DNA from: Martinezella lusitana
GTDB taxonomy: Bacteria > Pseudomonadota > Alphaproteobacteria > Rhizobiales > Rhizobiaceae
Assembly: GCF_010668395.1 (NCBI RefSeq)
Contig: NZ_WUEY01000001.1
Coordinates: 124,001-188,000 of the forward strand
Length of the DNA: 64,000 nucleotides
Reading direction: 5' to 3'
The translations under genes and the position numbers were made by a program. The notes beneath the pieces were generated by a model, which was not told where the DNA came from, searched no databases, and worked only from the letters and a program-made list of their open reading frames with translations. Below are positions 45,142 to 54,989 of the stretch, piece after piece; within the stretch, counting starts at the first letter, position 1; each line of letters opens with the position of its first letter.

Positions 45142-46962
45142 ATGTCCGCCCCCAATACGCTTTTCACCGAAACCCTGCTGCTGCTCGGAGGCGCCGTCGT
45201 CACGGCGCCGATCTTCAAGAAACTAGGGCTCGGCACAGTGCTCGGTTATCTTGCCGCCGGCGTGGTGATCGGCCCCATACTTCACAGCATCGGCGACAGC
45301 GAGGCCGTGCTGGCTGTCGCCGAGCTCGGCGTAGTCTTCCTGCTGTTCATTATCGGCCTGGAATTGAAGCCGACCCGCCTCTGGCAGATGCGGCGCGATA
45401 TTTTCGGCCTCGGCACGGCGCAGGTCGTCCTGAGCGGGCTTGCGCTGACGGTCGCAGCCTATCTTGGCGGCATTGCCGGCTGGAAGGGCAGCATCATCAT
45501 CGGCTTCGGCCTGGCGCTTTCCTCGACCGCCTTTGCGATGCAGATCCTCGAGCAGCAGGGCGATGTCAACACGAAGTACGGCCAGCGCTCCTTCTCGATG
45601 CTGCTGCTGCAGGATCTCGCCATCGTGCCGCTGCTGGCGCTGATTACGGTCCTCGACGGAGCGAAGGAAACCGCCAATCCGCTGCCGAGCCTTGCGATCG
45701 CCGTCGGTGCGGTGGCGGCGATGATTATCGCCGGCCGCTATCTGCTGACGCCACTGTTCCAGGTGATCGCACGCACCGGCGCGCGCGAGGCGATGATTGC
45801 CGCCGCCCTCTTCGTCGTCATGGGATCGGCGACGCTGATGCAGCTTGCCGGCCTCTCGATGGCGATGGGCGCCTTTCTTTCCGGCGTGATGCTGGCGGAA
45901 TCCTCCTACCGTCACGAACTGGAAGCGGATATCGAGCCCTTCCGCGGCGTGCTGCTCGCCATTTTCTTCATCGCCGTCGGCCTGTCGCTGAAACTCGAGG
46001 TGATCCTCGACAACTGGGTCATGATCGTGCTCGCCGTCCCGGTGATGATGGTCATCAAGGCAATCGTGATCTATGCGCTTTGCCGCGTGTCGCGCTCATC
46101 GCACAATGATGCCGTCCGCATTGCGGGGCTCTTGCCGCAGGGCGGCGAATTCGGCTTCGTGCTCTTTAGCGCCGCCAGCGCCAGCGGCGGCCTGTTTTCC
46201 GCCAACACCGCATCGATGCTGATTGCCATCGTGACGCTGTCGATGGCGCTGACACCACTCAGTTCCGCGCTTGCGAAGCGGCTGGTGAAGGGTGACACGC
46301 AGGAGGAGCTGGATGAGGATTTCGAGGGCGCCGGCTCCGACGTGCTGATGATCGGCTTTTCGCGTTTCGGCCAGATCGCCGCGCAGATCCTGCTCGCCAG
46401 CGGCCGCGACGTCACCGTCATCGACTTCTCCGCCGACCGCATCCGCCAGGCGTCGAGCTTCGGCTTCCGCATCTATTTCGGCGACGGAACCCGCAAGGAC
46501 GTGCTGCGCTCCGCCGGCATCGATCGCGCCAAGATCGTCGTCGTCAGCACGCATCAGCGTGAGGTGACCGACAAGATCGTCGAGCTCGTGCAGACGGACT
46601 ATCCGCATGCGCGCATCTTCGTGCGCTCGTACGACCGCATCCACTCGATCGACCTGCGCCGCAAGGGCGTGGACTATGAGCTGCGCGAGACGCTGGAATC
46701 CGGTCTGCTGTTCGGCCGCCGCACCTTGGAGGCGCTCGGTGTCGGCGAGGCGCAGGCCTACGAGATCGGCGAGGATATCCGCAAGCGCGACGAGCAGCGG
46801 CTGGTGCTGCAGGTGAGCGAAGGGCTGCAGGCCGGCACCGACATGCTCTATTCGCGACCGGTCAAGCCGGAACCGCTGGTCAAGCCGAAGCGATCGGCCG
46901 AGACCTACAGCGACGCCGACGATCTCGTTGCCCTGCCGCAGGAAGAGCCGGAGCGGGTATGA
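45142..46962 (+). CDS. KefB/KefC-type monovalent cation:proton antiporter
   Basis: The product is 606 residues from ATG 45142 (MSAPNTLFTETL). The CPA2 membrane domain has about 12 helices (for example LGYLAAGVVIGPIL, FLLFIIGLELKPTRLW, SSTAFAMQILEQQGDV). A TrkA-N domain follows (SDVLMIGFSRFGQIAAQILL, GDGTRKDVLRSAG), and a 65-residue tail ends the protein. It exports K+ or Na+ in exchange for protons, with gating by the NAD-binding domain. The upstream frame to 44995 overlaps pmbA and is not coding. Confidence 0.93.
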   Translation: MSAPNTLFTETLLLLGGAVVTAPIFKKLGLGTVLGYLAAGVVIGPILHSIGDSEAVLAVAELGVVFLLFIIGLELKPTRLWQMRRDIFGLGTAQVVLSGLALTVAAYLGGIAGWKGSIIIGFGLALSSTAFAMQILEQQGDVNTKYGQRSFSMLLLQDLAIVPLLALITVLDGAKETANPLPSLAIAVGAVAAMIIAGRYLLTPLFQVIARTGAREAMIAAALFVVMGSATLMQLAGLSMAMGAFLSGVMLAESSYRHELEADIEPFRGVLLAIFFIAVGLSLKLEVILDNWVMIVLAVPVMMVIKAIVIYALCRVSRSSHNDAVRIAGLLPQGGEFGFVLFSAASASGGLFSANTASMLIAIVTLSMALTPLSSALAKRLVKGDTQEELDEDFEGAGSDVLMIGFSRFGQIAAQILLASGRDVTVIDFSADRIRQASSFGFRIYFGDGTRKDVLRSAGIDRAKIVVVSTHQREVTDKIVELVQTDYPHARIFVRSYDRIHSIDLRRKGVDYELRETLESGLLFGRRTLEALGVGEAQAYEIGEDIRKRDEQRLVLQVSEGLQAGTDMLYSRPVKPEPLVKPKRSAETYSDADDLVALPQEEPERV

Positions 46963-47019
46963 TCCCGATCGGTCCTACGGCCCGATGCGAAAGCTGCGCG
47001 GCTGCTTTCCCGGGATTGT

Positions 47020-47886
47020 CTAGTTTCTTGCCGTGATGACGCGGTCGAGGGCGAATTTCAGCTCGTCCTTGACGCCTGCCGACATGGCCAGAATGTCGCG
47101 CGCCTTGAGGAAATCGAGCACGCCCGTGCGACCGACGGCCGGGCGCAGGAAGATCTGCGGCGCCTGCAGCCGCAGCTTGAGCGCGATGTTGGACTGCATG
47201 GTGAGCTGGCCGGCGCCGAACAGGCTCTCGATCCGGTTCGGAATGTGCCGGCCGTCGCCTTCCGGACCACCGACGACATCGATGCCGATGATGACGTCGG
47301 CAAGCCCGGCAAGATGTTCGTAGGGAACCGGGTTCATGATGCCGCCGTCGATCATCACGCGATTTCCGAGCTTGACGGGCATGAAGACCGCAGGGATGGC
47401 GGCCGATGCGGCGAGCACCGGATAAAGCTCGCCCTTTTCGATCACGACCTCGGCCTGATCGTAGTAGTCGGTCGTCACCACTTTCAGCGGGATATGCAGG
47501 TCCGCGAAATTCTCCGGAATGGCCGGCGGCAGGAAGGTGCGCAGGATGCGTTCGAGGTTGAACTGGCCGAAGCGAATGCTGCGCATGCTGACGGGCCGCA
47601 AGCTCCAGATCTTGTTGAGGACGGCCGGGCGATTGCCGACTGTCGCGAGCGTGTGGTCGCGAATTTCCGCGCCGCTCATGCCGCCTGCCATGGCCGCGCC
47701 CATGATCGAGCCGATCGATGCGCCCGCTATGGCGACCGGGCGGATGCCGAGTTCGTCCAACGCCTCGATGATGTGGATATGGGCGAGACCGCGTGCGCCG
47801 CCGCAGCCGAACGCCACCGCGACGCTCGGCATGCCGGAGGCGGCAAGCGGATAGTCGCTGCCGACGAAATCAGCATAGTCGCCCAT
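47020..47886 (-). CDS. patatin-like phospholipase (RssA type)
   Basis: The product is 288 residues. The oxyanion motif is GCGGARGLAHI (27-37), the nucleophile Ser57 lies in GASIGS, and the catalytic Asp180 lies in MIDGGIMNPVP. The family includes RssA-like proteins and lysophospholipases. The cellular substrate is unknown. It is 20 bases downstream of rsmD, on the same strand. Confidence 0.92.
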   Translation of the reverse strand: MGDYADFVGSDYPLAASGMPSVAVAFGCGGARGLAHIHIIEALDELGIRPVAIAGASIGSIMGAAMAGGMSGAEIRDHTLATVGNRPAVLNKIWSLRPVSMRSIRFGQFNLERILRTFLPPAIPENFADLHIPLKVVTTDYYDQAEVVIEKGELYPVLAASAAIPAVFMPVKLGNRVMIDGGIMNPVPYEHLAGLADVIIGIDVVGGPEGDGRHIPNRIESLFGAGQLTMQSNIALKLRLQAPQIFLRPAVGRTGVLDFLKARDILAMSAGVKDELKFALDRVITARN

Positions 47887-47906
47887 ATACGCCTCTCCGT
47901 CCTCCG

Positions 47907-48473
47907 TCAGGCCGTCCGCGGCTGATAACGGAAGAAATGCATCTTGCTGTCGCCGAAGGTCCGTTCCTCCAGAAACAGGAAATCCGACGGTGCGGCAACG
48001 GTTACGTCGGCGCGCTCCTCGATGATCGCCAGGGCACCCGGCACCAGCCAGCCACCGGCAGCGGCGGCGGCAAACGCCTTCTCGCCCAAACCCTTGCCAT
48101 AGGGCGGATCGGCGAAGAGAAAATCGAAAGGCTCGAGGTTGCCGACACTGCCGAGATCCGTCGCATCCCGCCGCAGCATGCGCGTACGGCCATGCAGGCC
48201 GAGCGCATCGATGTTTTCCCAGAGAAGACCCCTGCCCTCGACGCTGCTTTCCACGAACAGCACATGACGGCAGCCGCGCGAGGCCGCCTCCAGCCCGACA
48301 GCGCCGGTGCCGGCAAACACGTCCATCATCCGGGTGCCGTCGATGGCTTCCGGATAGGCGTGGCTCAGGATGTTGAACAGGCTCTCGCGCGTGCGATCCG
48401 CCGTCGGACGAATATCGTTCGACTTCGGCGTTGCAAGCGAGCGACCGCGAAACTCACCGCCGACGATCCTCAC
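47907..48473 (-). CDS. rsmD: 16S rRNA (guanine966-N2)-methyltransferase
   Basis: The product is 188 residues. It begins MRIVGGEFRGRSLATPKSND, has the SAM loop DVFAGTGAVGLEA and the active-site motif DPPY (122-125). It methylates G966 of 16S rRNA. It starts 6 bases after the pseudouridine synthase gene, so two rRNA modification genes are coupled. Confidence 0.95.
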   Translation of the reverse strand: MRIVGGEFRGRSLATPKSNDIRPTADRTRESLFNILSHAYPEAIDGTRMMDVFAGTGAVGLEAASRGCRHVLFVESSVEGRGLLWENIDALGLHGRTRMLRRDATDLGSVGNLEPFDFLFADPPYGKGLGEKAFAAAAAGGWLVPGALAIIEERADVTVAAPSDFLFLEERTFGDSKMHFFRYQPRTA

Positions 48474-48479
48474 CGCGCG

Positions 48480-50474
48480 TCAACCCCTGCCGCCCTTGGG
48501 GCCGCCCCTGCCGGGACCACCTCGGCCGGAACCGCCGCGCGGACCGCCGGACGGGCGGCCTGCGCCGCCTGGTTTACCGCCGAAGCCACGCGAGCCGCCG
48601 GGCTTTCCACCCGGCTTGCCGCCGAAGGATTTGCCGCCGCCCGGCTTCTTGCCGAAGGGCTTGCCGGCCGGACGATCACCAAAGGAACGTTCGCCTTGCG
48701 GGCGATCGCCGAAGGGCCGGTCACCACGCGGCGGACGATCACCGAACGGGCGGTCGCCGCGGGGACGCTCCGAGCGCTGTTCGCCATCGAAAGATCTGGC
48801 GCGAGGACGCTCGTCCCCTTCGGCGCGGGGCCGACGACCACCGTAGGGACGATCGCCACGGGGCTTGTCACCGAAAGGCCTGTCGCCGCGCGGCGGACGA
48901 TCGCCGAACGGGCGGTCGCCACGGGGACGTTCGGAACGGGCCTCGCCATCGAAAGACTTGGCGCGAGGGCGATCACCGCCCGCCGGCCGCGCACCGCGGG
49001 GCTTATCGCCATAGGGACGATCACCGCGGGGCTTGTCGCCAAAAGGCCGGTCGCCGCGTGGAGGACGATCGCCGAACGGGCGGTCGCCACGGGGGCGATC
49101 GGAACGCTTGCGGTCGGTCCCCTGGTCATCGCCGCGTGCCTTGCGCGGTGCTTCCTCGCTCGAACGGATCCATTCGCCATCCGCCTCGTCAACGCGATTG
49201 ACGCGAACGCGGGGGCCTTCATCAGCACGGTCGAAGCCGCCGCCGCGCTGCGGACGGTCGGTCTCGCCGCGCTTCGTGGCTGTCTTTGCGTTCTTGGCAG
49301 CCTTCAGTGCCGCCTTTTCCCCAAGCGGACGGGCGCCGGGCGCCATCCAGACATTGGCGTTGCGGCGCGCGCCGAGCGGCGGGCGCTTCGGCCGGTCATC
49401 CTCTTTGCGGCCACCTTCGCGGCGTCCCTCGTCACGACGATCGTCGCGCTTGGTGTCGAGACGGCTCAAGGCGCGCTCGCGCTTGTCCTCGGGGCGCTCC
49501 CGGTCGCGCCTCGGGCGCACTTCCTTAGCCACCTGAGCTGGTTTGGCATCCGCCTCTTCGGCGTCGGCAACGGCCGGGGCATTATAGAGCGGTGCATCGA
49601 AATTCGCCTTGGCATCTTCGACCAGGCGCGGGCCGAGCTGATCGCGCAGCGTGCGGCCGCGCACTTCCAGTACGTGACCTTCCGGCAGCTCTCCAAGCTG
49701 GAACGGGCCGTAGGAGATGCGGATCAGTCGATTGACCTCCAGGCCGAGCGCGCCGAGCACGTTCTTGATTTCGCGGTTCTTGCCCTCGCGCAGGCCCATG
49801 GTGATCCAGACGTTGGACCCTTGCGTGCGGTCGAGCGTCGCCTCGATCGAGCCGTAGAGGACGCCGTCGACGGCAATGCCTTCCTTCAGCTTGTCGAGCG
49901 CTTCCTGATCGATCTCGCCATGGGCGCGGACGCGATAGCGGCGCAGCCAGCCGGTGGTCGGCAGCTCCAGAACGCGTGCCAGGCCGCCGTCGTTGGTCAG
50001 CAGCAGCAAACCTTCGGTGTTGATGTCGAGACGGCCGATCGACATGACGCGCGGCAGCTCTTCCGGCAGATTGTCGAAAACGGTCGGGCGCCCTTCCGGA
50101 TCGGCATTGGTGGTCACCAGGCCGGCCGGCTTGTGATAGAGCCACATGCGCGTACGCTCGATGCCACGGATCGGCATGCCGTCGACTTCGATCTTGTCGG
50201 AAAGGGTCACGTTGACCACGGGCGTATCGAGCAGCACGCCATTCAGCTTGACGCGGCCATCCATGATCATGCGCTCGATATCGCGGCGCGAAGCCACGCC
50301 GGCACGCGCCATCACCTTGGAAATGCGCTCGGCCTTTCCATCCTCGACCGCGGATTCCCCCGCAGCTTTGACCGCCGCGGCCTTCGCAGGCTTGGCGTCA
50401 TCGCGTTTCGTCGTCTGCTTGTCGCGAGCAAAGGGTTTAGACCCAGGCCGCGTGGGCTTGTCATTCATCGTCAT
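48480..50474 (-). CDS. RsuA/RluB-type pseudouridine synthase with long repetitive C-terminal tail
   Basis: The product is 664 residues. An S4 RNA-binding domain (RISKVMARAGVASRRDIERM, about 50-97) and a pseudouridine synthase domain (about 107-290, catalytic Asp150 in GRLDINTEG) form the ordinary enzyme. Residues from about 300 to the end form an unusual disordered tail rich in Arg, Asp, Gly and Pro, with repeated units such as RGDRPFGDRPP, RGDRPFGDKPRGDRPYG and a final Gly-rich GGxGRGG part. Ordinary RluB proteins are about half this length. The catalytic part would isomerise uridine in 23S or 16S rRNA; the tail probably binds RNA or drives condensation (inference). Confidence 0.93.
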   Translation of the reverse strand: MTMNDKPTRPGSKPFARDKQTTKRDDAKPAKAAAVKAAGESAVEDGKAERISKVMARAGVASRRDIERMIMDGRVKLNGVLLDTPVVNVTLSDKIEVDGMPIRGIERTRMWLYHKPAGLVTTNADPEGRPTVFDNLPEELPRVMSIGRLDINTEGLLLLTNDGGLARVLELPTTGWLRRYRVRAHGEIDQEALDKLKEGIAVDGVLYGSIEATLDRTQGSNVWITMGLREGKNREIKNVLGALGLEVNRLIRISYGPFQLGELPEGHVLEVRGRTLRDQLGPRLVEDAKANFDAPLYNAPAVADAEEADAKPAQVAKEVRPRRDRERPEDKRERALSRLDTKRDDRRDEGRREGGRKEDDRPKRPPLGARRNANVWMAPGARPLGEKAALKAAKNAKTATKRGETDRPQRGGGFDRADEGPRVRVNRVDEADGEWIRSSEEAPRKARGDDQGTDRKRSDRPRGDRPFGDRPPRGDRPFGDKPRGDRPYGDKPRGARPAGGDRPRAKSFDGEARSERPRGDRPFGDRPPRGDRPFGDKPRGDRPYGGRRPRAEGDERPRARSFDGEQRSERPRGDRPFGDRPPRGDRPFGDRPQGERSFGDRPAGKPFGKKPGGGKSFGGKPGGKPGGSRGFGGKPGGAGRPSGGPRGGSGRGGPGRGGPKGGRG
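48640..49110. repeat. in-frame repeat region of the pseudouridine synthase gene
   Basis: The coding DNA for the C-terminal tail contains many near-identical units of about 15-24 bases encoding RGDRPFGDRPP and RGDRPFGDKP variants. It creates long open frames on the other strand and is a likely site of length variation between strains. Confidence 0.85.
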
Positions 50475-50545
50475 TTGTTGTTTGCCTGAATTTTTAACGC
50501 GTGTTCCTATCAGGTCACGCCCTTGCGGTTAAGTGGAAATCTCGA

Positions 50546-51004
50546 ATGGCGGCTACAAATCAATTCATGGAGCTTGCTTTGACCGAAGCACGCCGCGCCG
50601 GAGAGCGCGGCGAAGTGCCGATCGGCGCCGTTCTCGTGTTCGACGGCAAGGTCATCGCCACGTCAGGCAACCGCACCCGCGAACTCAACGACGTCACTGC
50701 CCATGCCGAAATCGTCGCCATCCGCCTGGCCTGCGAGGAACTGGGCCAGGAGCGTCTTGCAGGCGCCGATCTCTACGTCACGCTGGAACCCTGTACCATG
50801 TGCGCCGCGGCCATTTCGTTCGCGCGCATCCGCCGTCTCTACTATGGCGCCGAGGATCCGAAAGGCGGCGGTGTCGACAACGGCGTGCGCTTCTATCGTC
50901 AACCGACCTGTCATCATGCGCCGGAGGTCTATTCCGGCTTCGGCGAGACCGCATCCGCCGACATCCTCAGAGGCTTCTTTCAAGCGAAACGCTCCGAGGA
51001 TTGA
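50546..51004 (+). CDS. tadA: tRNA adenosine(34) deaminase
   Basis: The product is 152 residues from ATG 50546 (MAATNQFMELALTEARRAGE). Zinc ligands are in TAHAEIVAIR (His53, catalytic Glu55) and TLEPCTMC (Cys83, Cys86). It converts A34 to inosine in tRNA-Arg(ACG). The longer frame from 50501 has no homology. It is divergent from the pseudouridine synthase gene. Confidence 0.95.
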   Translation: MAATNQFMELALTEARRAGERGEVPIGAVLVFDGKVIATSGNRTRELNDVTAHAEIVAIRLACEELGQERLAGADLYVTLEPCTMCAAAISFARIRRLYYGAEDPKGGGVDNGVRFYRQPTCHHAPEVYSGFGETASADILRGFFQAKRSED

Positions 51005-51032
51005 AAAAGCGGCGGTTGGGACCGCCGCTTCG
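51004..51032 (-). terminator. terminator of the lipoprotein gene
   Basis: AAGCGGCGGT and ACCGCCGCTT form a 10-bp stem with a 4-base loop. On the minus strand it is followed by TTTC, and T residues of the stem extend the run. It lies 11 bases after the lipoprotein stop, between convergent genes. Confidence 0.8.
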
Positions 51033-51040
51033 AAAACTTC

Positions 51041-51676
51041 TTATTGGAAGGGCTTCCACCAGCTGCTGTTGTTGGACTGCTGCGCAGCCTCCGCATCCTT
51101 CTTGCGCTTCTTTTCCTTCTTCGACTCGGGGGTGCCGAGATCGTTCAGGGCGTTCGGATCGGACACCTGGCGATATCCCTGCGGCGGATCGATGAGATAA
51201 CGGCGCTGGTCGATATAGGTGCCTGCCTGATCCTGGCGCGCGGCGCGATATGCTGCCGTCTGCTGCGCTTCGGTCGTGCGGTTTCTGCTGCTGTCGGCCT
51301 GCGCCAGCGGCGAACGATAGTTGACGTCGTTCTTCTTCTGGTCGGCTTCATCGGCGAGGCGCTTGCGCGCGTCTTCCGGCGATTCGAGCCAGGCCGGATT
51401 GTCCTTGTTTGCCAGGGACTGCTGCGGCGACGTCAGATTTTCGCGGTCCTTGTCGGCAGGCAAGACGAGGCCCGGACGGCTCGGATACTTCACACCCTTT
51501 TCCTTCGGCGTCATGGCCGAAACGGAAGCGATATCGCCAAGGTCATCCAGAAGCTGCACGCCTGCCGTCTTGTCGGTGCCGTAAGTCGGGCTGCTAAGGC
51601 AACCGGACATCGCGCCGCAGCCAACCACAAGTGCCGCCAAGCTGACGCCGACACGAACCTTATGCATCGCTCTCAT
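51041..51676 (-). CDS. hypothetical lipoprotein
   Basis: The product is 211 residues from ATG 51674-51676, with GGAAGGG 5 bases upstream. A lipoprotein signal peptide ends in the lipobox MSGC (VGVSLAALVVGCGAMSGC). The mature part is charged and probably disordered, with TPKEKGVKYPSRPGLVLPAD, PAWLESPEDARKRLADEA and YIDQRRYLIDPPQGYRQVSD. I do not recognise a domain, but the last two segments look conserved-like. It is the gene downstream of ileS on the same strand. Confidence 0.85.
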   Translation of the reverse strand: MRAMHKVRVGVSLAALVVGCGAMSGCLSSPTYGTDKTAGVQLLDDLGDIASVSAMTPKEKGVKYPSRPGLVLPADKDRENLTSPQQSLANKDNPAWLESPEDARKRLADEADQKKNDVNYRSPLAQADSSRNRTTEAQQTAAYRAARQDQAGTYIDQRRYLIDPPQGYRQVSDPNALNDLGTPESKKEKKRKKDAEAAQQSNNSSWWKPFQ

Positions 51677-51810
51677 GAATACCCTTCCCAGCCATGCCGG
51701 AACAAACGTAACAGGACCCCATTTCACGGCAACTGCCGTAAAAATCAGGCCATTTTCAGGCAGCTTTTACCGGATGAACGCCACAAAGGCAATTCACCCG
51801 GTAACTTTCT

Positions 51811-54693
51811 TCAGTTGACAGCCGTCAGTTCGCGCAATGCGGCTGCATCGCGCGCCGAGACGTCGGGGTATTCCGGATCCGCGCCGACATCGGTCGTGAT
51901 GCGCCAGGACCGGGCACATTTACGGCCTTCGGCAAGCTTCGGAACCACGCTGACCTTGGCGTCGTCGTCCAGGCGGAAGGCATCGGCAGGGCCTTGCTCG
52001 CCCAGAACGGCGATATCGGAGGTGATGCAGATCTCGGCGAGATCCTGTCCTTCGAGCACCTTCAGCAACTCCGGATCGGCGACGTAAACCACCGGCGCGG
52101 CCTCGAGCGAGGAGCCGATGCGCTTGTCCTTGCGTTCGATTTCCAGAGCGCCGGTAACGACGCTGCGCACGGAGCGGATCTTCTTCCACTTTTCGGCCAA
52201 GGCTTCGTTCTTCCATTCCGTCGGAACGGTGACGAACTGCTCGAGATGAACCGAAACCGCGGACGGATTGCGCGACAGCCATGCCTCTTCCGTGGTGAAC
52301 GGCAACATCGGCGCCAGCCACGTCACCATGCAATCGAAGATCGAGCGGATGACGGCAAGCGAAGCGCGGCGGCGCAGGCTCGACGGTGCATCGCAATAAA
52401 GCGCATCCTTGCGGACGTCGAAGTAGAAGGCCGAAAGCTCGACATTGGCGAAATCGATGAGGGCGCGGGCGATGCGCTTGAAATCGAAGGCGTCGTAGCT
52501 TTCGCGCACCAGCTCGTCGAGCTCGGCGAGACGGTGCAGCATGAGCCGCTCCAGCTCCGGCATATCGGCATAGGCGATGACCTCGCCCTTGTCGTGAGCC
52601 AGCGTGCCGAGCATCCAGCGGATGGTGTTGCGCAGCTTGCGATAGGCATCGACATTCGTCTGGATGATGGCCTTGCCGAGGCGCTGGTCTTCCCAATAGT
52701 CCGTGGTCATGACCCAGAGGCGCAGGATATCGGCGCCGGCGTCCTTCATCACGTCCTGCGGGGCGACGACGTTGCCGAGCGACTTCGACTGCTTGCGGCC
52801 CTGCTCGTCCATGGTGAAGCCATGGGTGACGACCGTGTCGTAAGGCGCGCGGCCACGGGTCGCCGCACTTTCGAGCAGCGACGAATGGAACCAGCCGCGA
52901 TGCTGGTCGGAGCCTTCGAGATAGACGTCGGCCGGCCACTTCAGGTCCGGACGGTCCTCCAGCGTGAAGGAATGGGTCGAACCGGAATCGAACCACACAT
53001 CGAGAATATCCATGACCTGCGTCCAGGGCTCGTTGGCCTTGTCGCCCAGGAAGCGCTCGCGTGCGCCCTCAGCAAACCAGGCGTCGGCGCCCTCCTGCTC
53101 GAAAGCCTCGAGGATGCGGGCGTTCACGCCATCATCCTGCAGGATGTTGCCCTGCTCGTCGACGAAGATGCAGATCGGCACGCCCCAGGCGCGCTGGCGC
53201 GAGAGGACCCAATCCGGGCGCTGCTCGATCATGGCGCGCAGGCGGTTCTGGCCGGCAGCAGGCACGAAGCGGGTATTGTCGATCGCCTTCAGGGCGCGAG
53301 ACCGCAGCGTCGAGCCATCCGCAAAGTCCTTGTCCATGTAGACGAACCATTGCGGCGTGTTGCGGAAGATGACCGGCTTCTTCGAGCGCCAGGAATGCGG
53401 ATAGGAATGCTTCAGCCTTCCGCGCGCGAACAGCGTGTTCGTCTCGATCAGCGCCTTGATGACGAGGTCGTTGGCGTTGCCCTTCTTGCCGTTGTCGTCC
53501 ATGACGCGGCCACCTTCGAAACCGGGGGCATCGGCGGTGTAGAAGCCGGCGTCGTCGACCGGGAACGGGATGGTCGACGAGATTCCGCGCGTTTCGAGCG
53601 CGCGGGCATGCGACATCCAGGCGTCAAAGTCCTCGCGGCCGTGGCTGGGCGCGGTGTGCACGAAGCCCGTACCGGCGTCGTCGGTGACGTGATCGCCATC
53701 GAGCAGCGGCACCTTGAAGCCGTAGCCGAGCGAAGCCAGCGGATGGGCGCAGGTGAGCGCGGCCAGATCATCGGACGTAACGTCGCCAAGGCGCTTGTAC
53801 TGCAGCTTCGCCTTGGCGAAGGATTCTTCCGCAAGCTTGTCGGCGAAGATCAGCTTTTCGCCGGGGCGCGGGCCGAAATCGTTGGCGGCTTCCGTCACTT
53901 CGTAAAGGCCATAGGCGACGCGCGACGAATAGGCGATCGCGCGGTTGCCGGGGATCGTCCAGGGCGTCGTCGTCCAGATGACGACAAAGGTTCCGGCCAA
54001 TGCAGCCGGACCTTCGGAGACCGGGAACTTCACCCAGATCATGTCGCTCTCGACATCGGCATATTCGACTTCGGCTTCGGCGAGCGCCGTGCGCTCGACC
54101 ACCGACCACATGACCGGCTTGGAGCCGCGGTAGAGCTGGCCGGTGCGGGCGATCTTCAACAGCTCGCCGGCGATGCGGGATTCCGCATGGAAGTTCATCG
54201 TCAGATAGGGATTGTCGAAATCGCCGGTGATGCCGAGGCGCTTGAATTCCTCGGACTGGATCTTGATCCAGCCGGCGGCAAAGTCGCGGCATTCCTGGCG
54301 AAACTCGTTCACCGGAACCTCGTCCTTGTTCTTGCCCTTCTCGCGGTATTTTTCCTCGATCTTCCATTCGATCGGCAGGCCGTGGCAGTCCCAGCCCGGA
54401 ACGTAGTTGCTGTCATAGCCGCGCATCTGGAACGAGCGGGTGATGACGTCCTTGAGGATCTTGTTGAGGGCATGGCCGATGTGGATGTGGCCGTTGGCGT
54501 AGGGAGGGCCGTCATGCAGCACGAACTTGTCGCGGCCGGCGGCGGAGGCGCGCAGCTTCTTGTAGAGATCCATCTCCTGCCAGCGGCTCACCAGCTCCGG
54601 CTCCTTCTGCGGCAACCCGGCGCGCATCGGGAAATCGGTTTCCGGCAGGTAAAGGGTCTTGGAGTAGTCCATCTTTTCAGCGGTATCGGTCAT
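51811..54693 (-). CDS. ileS: isoleucyl-tRNA synthetase
   Basis: The product is 960 residues from ATG 54691-54693 ([20 protein letters not shown]). It has HIGH at 71-74 and the KMSKS loop in the variant KQSKSLGN, with the editing domain between them. The C-terminal zinc-finger segment is altered: [20 protein letters not shown] keeps only the first cysteine, and the later CxxC is VSARD. Related IleRS proteins without this zinc site exist among alphaproteobacteria, so I expect an active enzyme. Upstream frame to 54795 is not supported. Confidence 0.97.
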   Translation of the reverse strand: MTDTAEKMDYSKTLYLPETDFPMRAGLPQKEPELVSRWQEMDLYKKLRASAAGRDKFVLHDGPPYANGHIHIGHALNKILKDVITRSFQMRGYDSNYVPGWDCHGLPIEWKIEEKYREKGKNKDEVPVNEFRQECRDFAAGWIKIQSEEFKRLGITGDFDNPYLTMNFHAESRIAGELLKIARTGQLYRGSKPVMWSVVERTALAEAEVEYADVESDMIWVKFPVSEGPAALAGTFVVIWTTTPWTIPGNRAIAYSSRVAYGLYEVTEAANDFGPRPGEKLIFADKLAEESFAKAKLQYKRLGDVTSDDLAALTCAHPLASLGYGFKVPLLDGDHVTDDAGTGFVHTAPSHGREDFDAWMSHARALETRGISSTIPFPVDDAGFYTADAPGFEGGRVMDDNGKKGNANDLVIKALIETNTLFARGRLKHSYPHSWRSKKPVIFRNTPQWFVYMDKDFADGSTLRSRALKAIDNTRFVPAAGQNRLRAMIEQRPDWVLSRQRAWGVPICIFVDEQGNILQDDGVNARILEAFEQEGADAWFAEGARERFLGDKANEPWTQVMDILDVWFDSGSTHSFTLEDRPDLKWPADVYLEGSDQHRGWFHSSLLESAATRGRAPYDTVVTHGFTMDEQGRKQSKSLGNVVAPQDVMKDAGADILRLWVMTTDYWEDQRLGKAIIQTNVDAYRKLRNTIRWMLGTLAHDKGEVIAYADMPELERLMLHRLAELDELVRESYDAFDFKRIARALIDFANVELSAFYFDVRKDALYCDAPSSLRRRASLAVIRSIFDCMVTWLAPMLPFTTEEAWLSRNPSAVSVHLEQFVTVPTEWKNEALAEKWKKIRSVRSVVTGALEIERKDKRIGSSLEAAPVVYVADPELLKVLEGQDLAEICITSDIAVLGEQGPADAFRLDDDAKVSVVPKLAEGRKCARSWRITTDVGADPEYPDVSARDAAALRELTAVN

Positions 54694-54943
54694 AGTTCTG
54701 ACAATTGCCTCGGTGTCTCGGGCGTCTTGCGCCGAAGGGGCGCAGCCATATGGGGATTTTTCGGCGGCGGAAAGCGCCTCGGGAACGGGCGCCAAAAACC
54801 CGGACCTTCCGGCAGCTTACAGCGCGCGGAAGGCCGGGCCAATAATTCGTATCGATGGGCTCAGCCGAAATTGGGTCATGGTCGCCGGTTCATAGGCGTT
54901 TTTTCCAAGGAAAGGAAGAGGAAACAATCCCGGCAAGGCACAG

Positions 54944-54971
54944 AAAAGCCGCGGACGTTTCCATCCGCGGC
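54944..54971 (-). terminator. terminator of mctP
   Basis: On the minus strand GCCGCGGA and TCCGCGGC form an 8-bp stem around an 8-base loop, followed by TTTTCTG. It lies about 20 bases after the mctP stop. Confidence 0.8.
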
Positions 54972-54989
54972 CAAAGGTGTTCGGCGGGA

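Noticed and set aside
47793..50489. Open frame of 898 codons on the plus strand
   Set aside because: It is antisense to rsmD and the pseudouridine synthase gene. The low-complexity product is the mirror of the repeat-rich tail.
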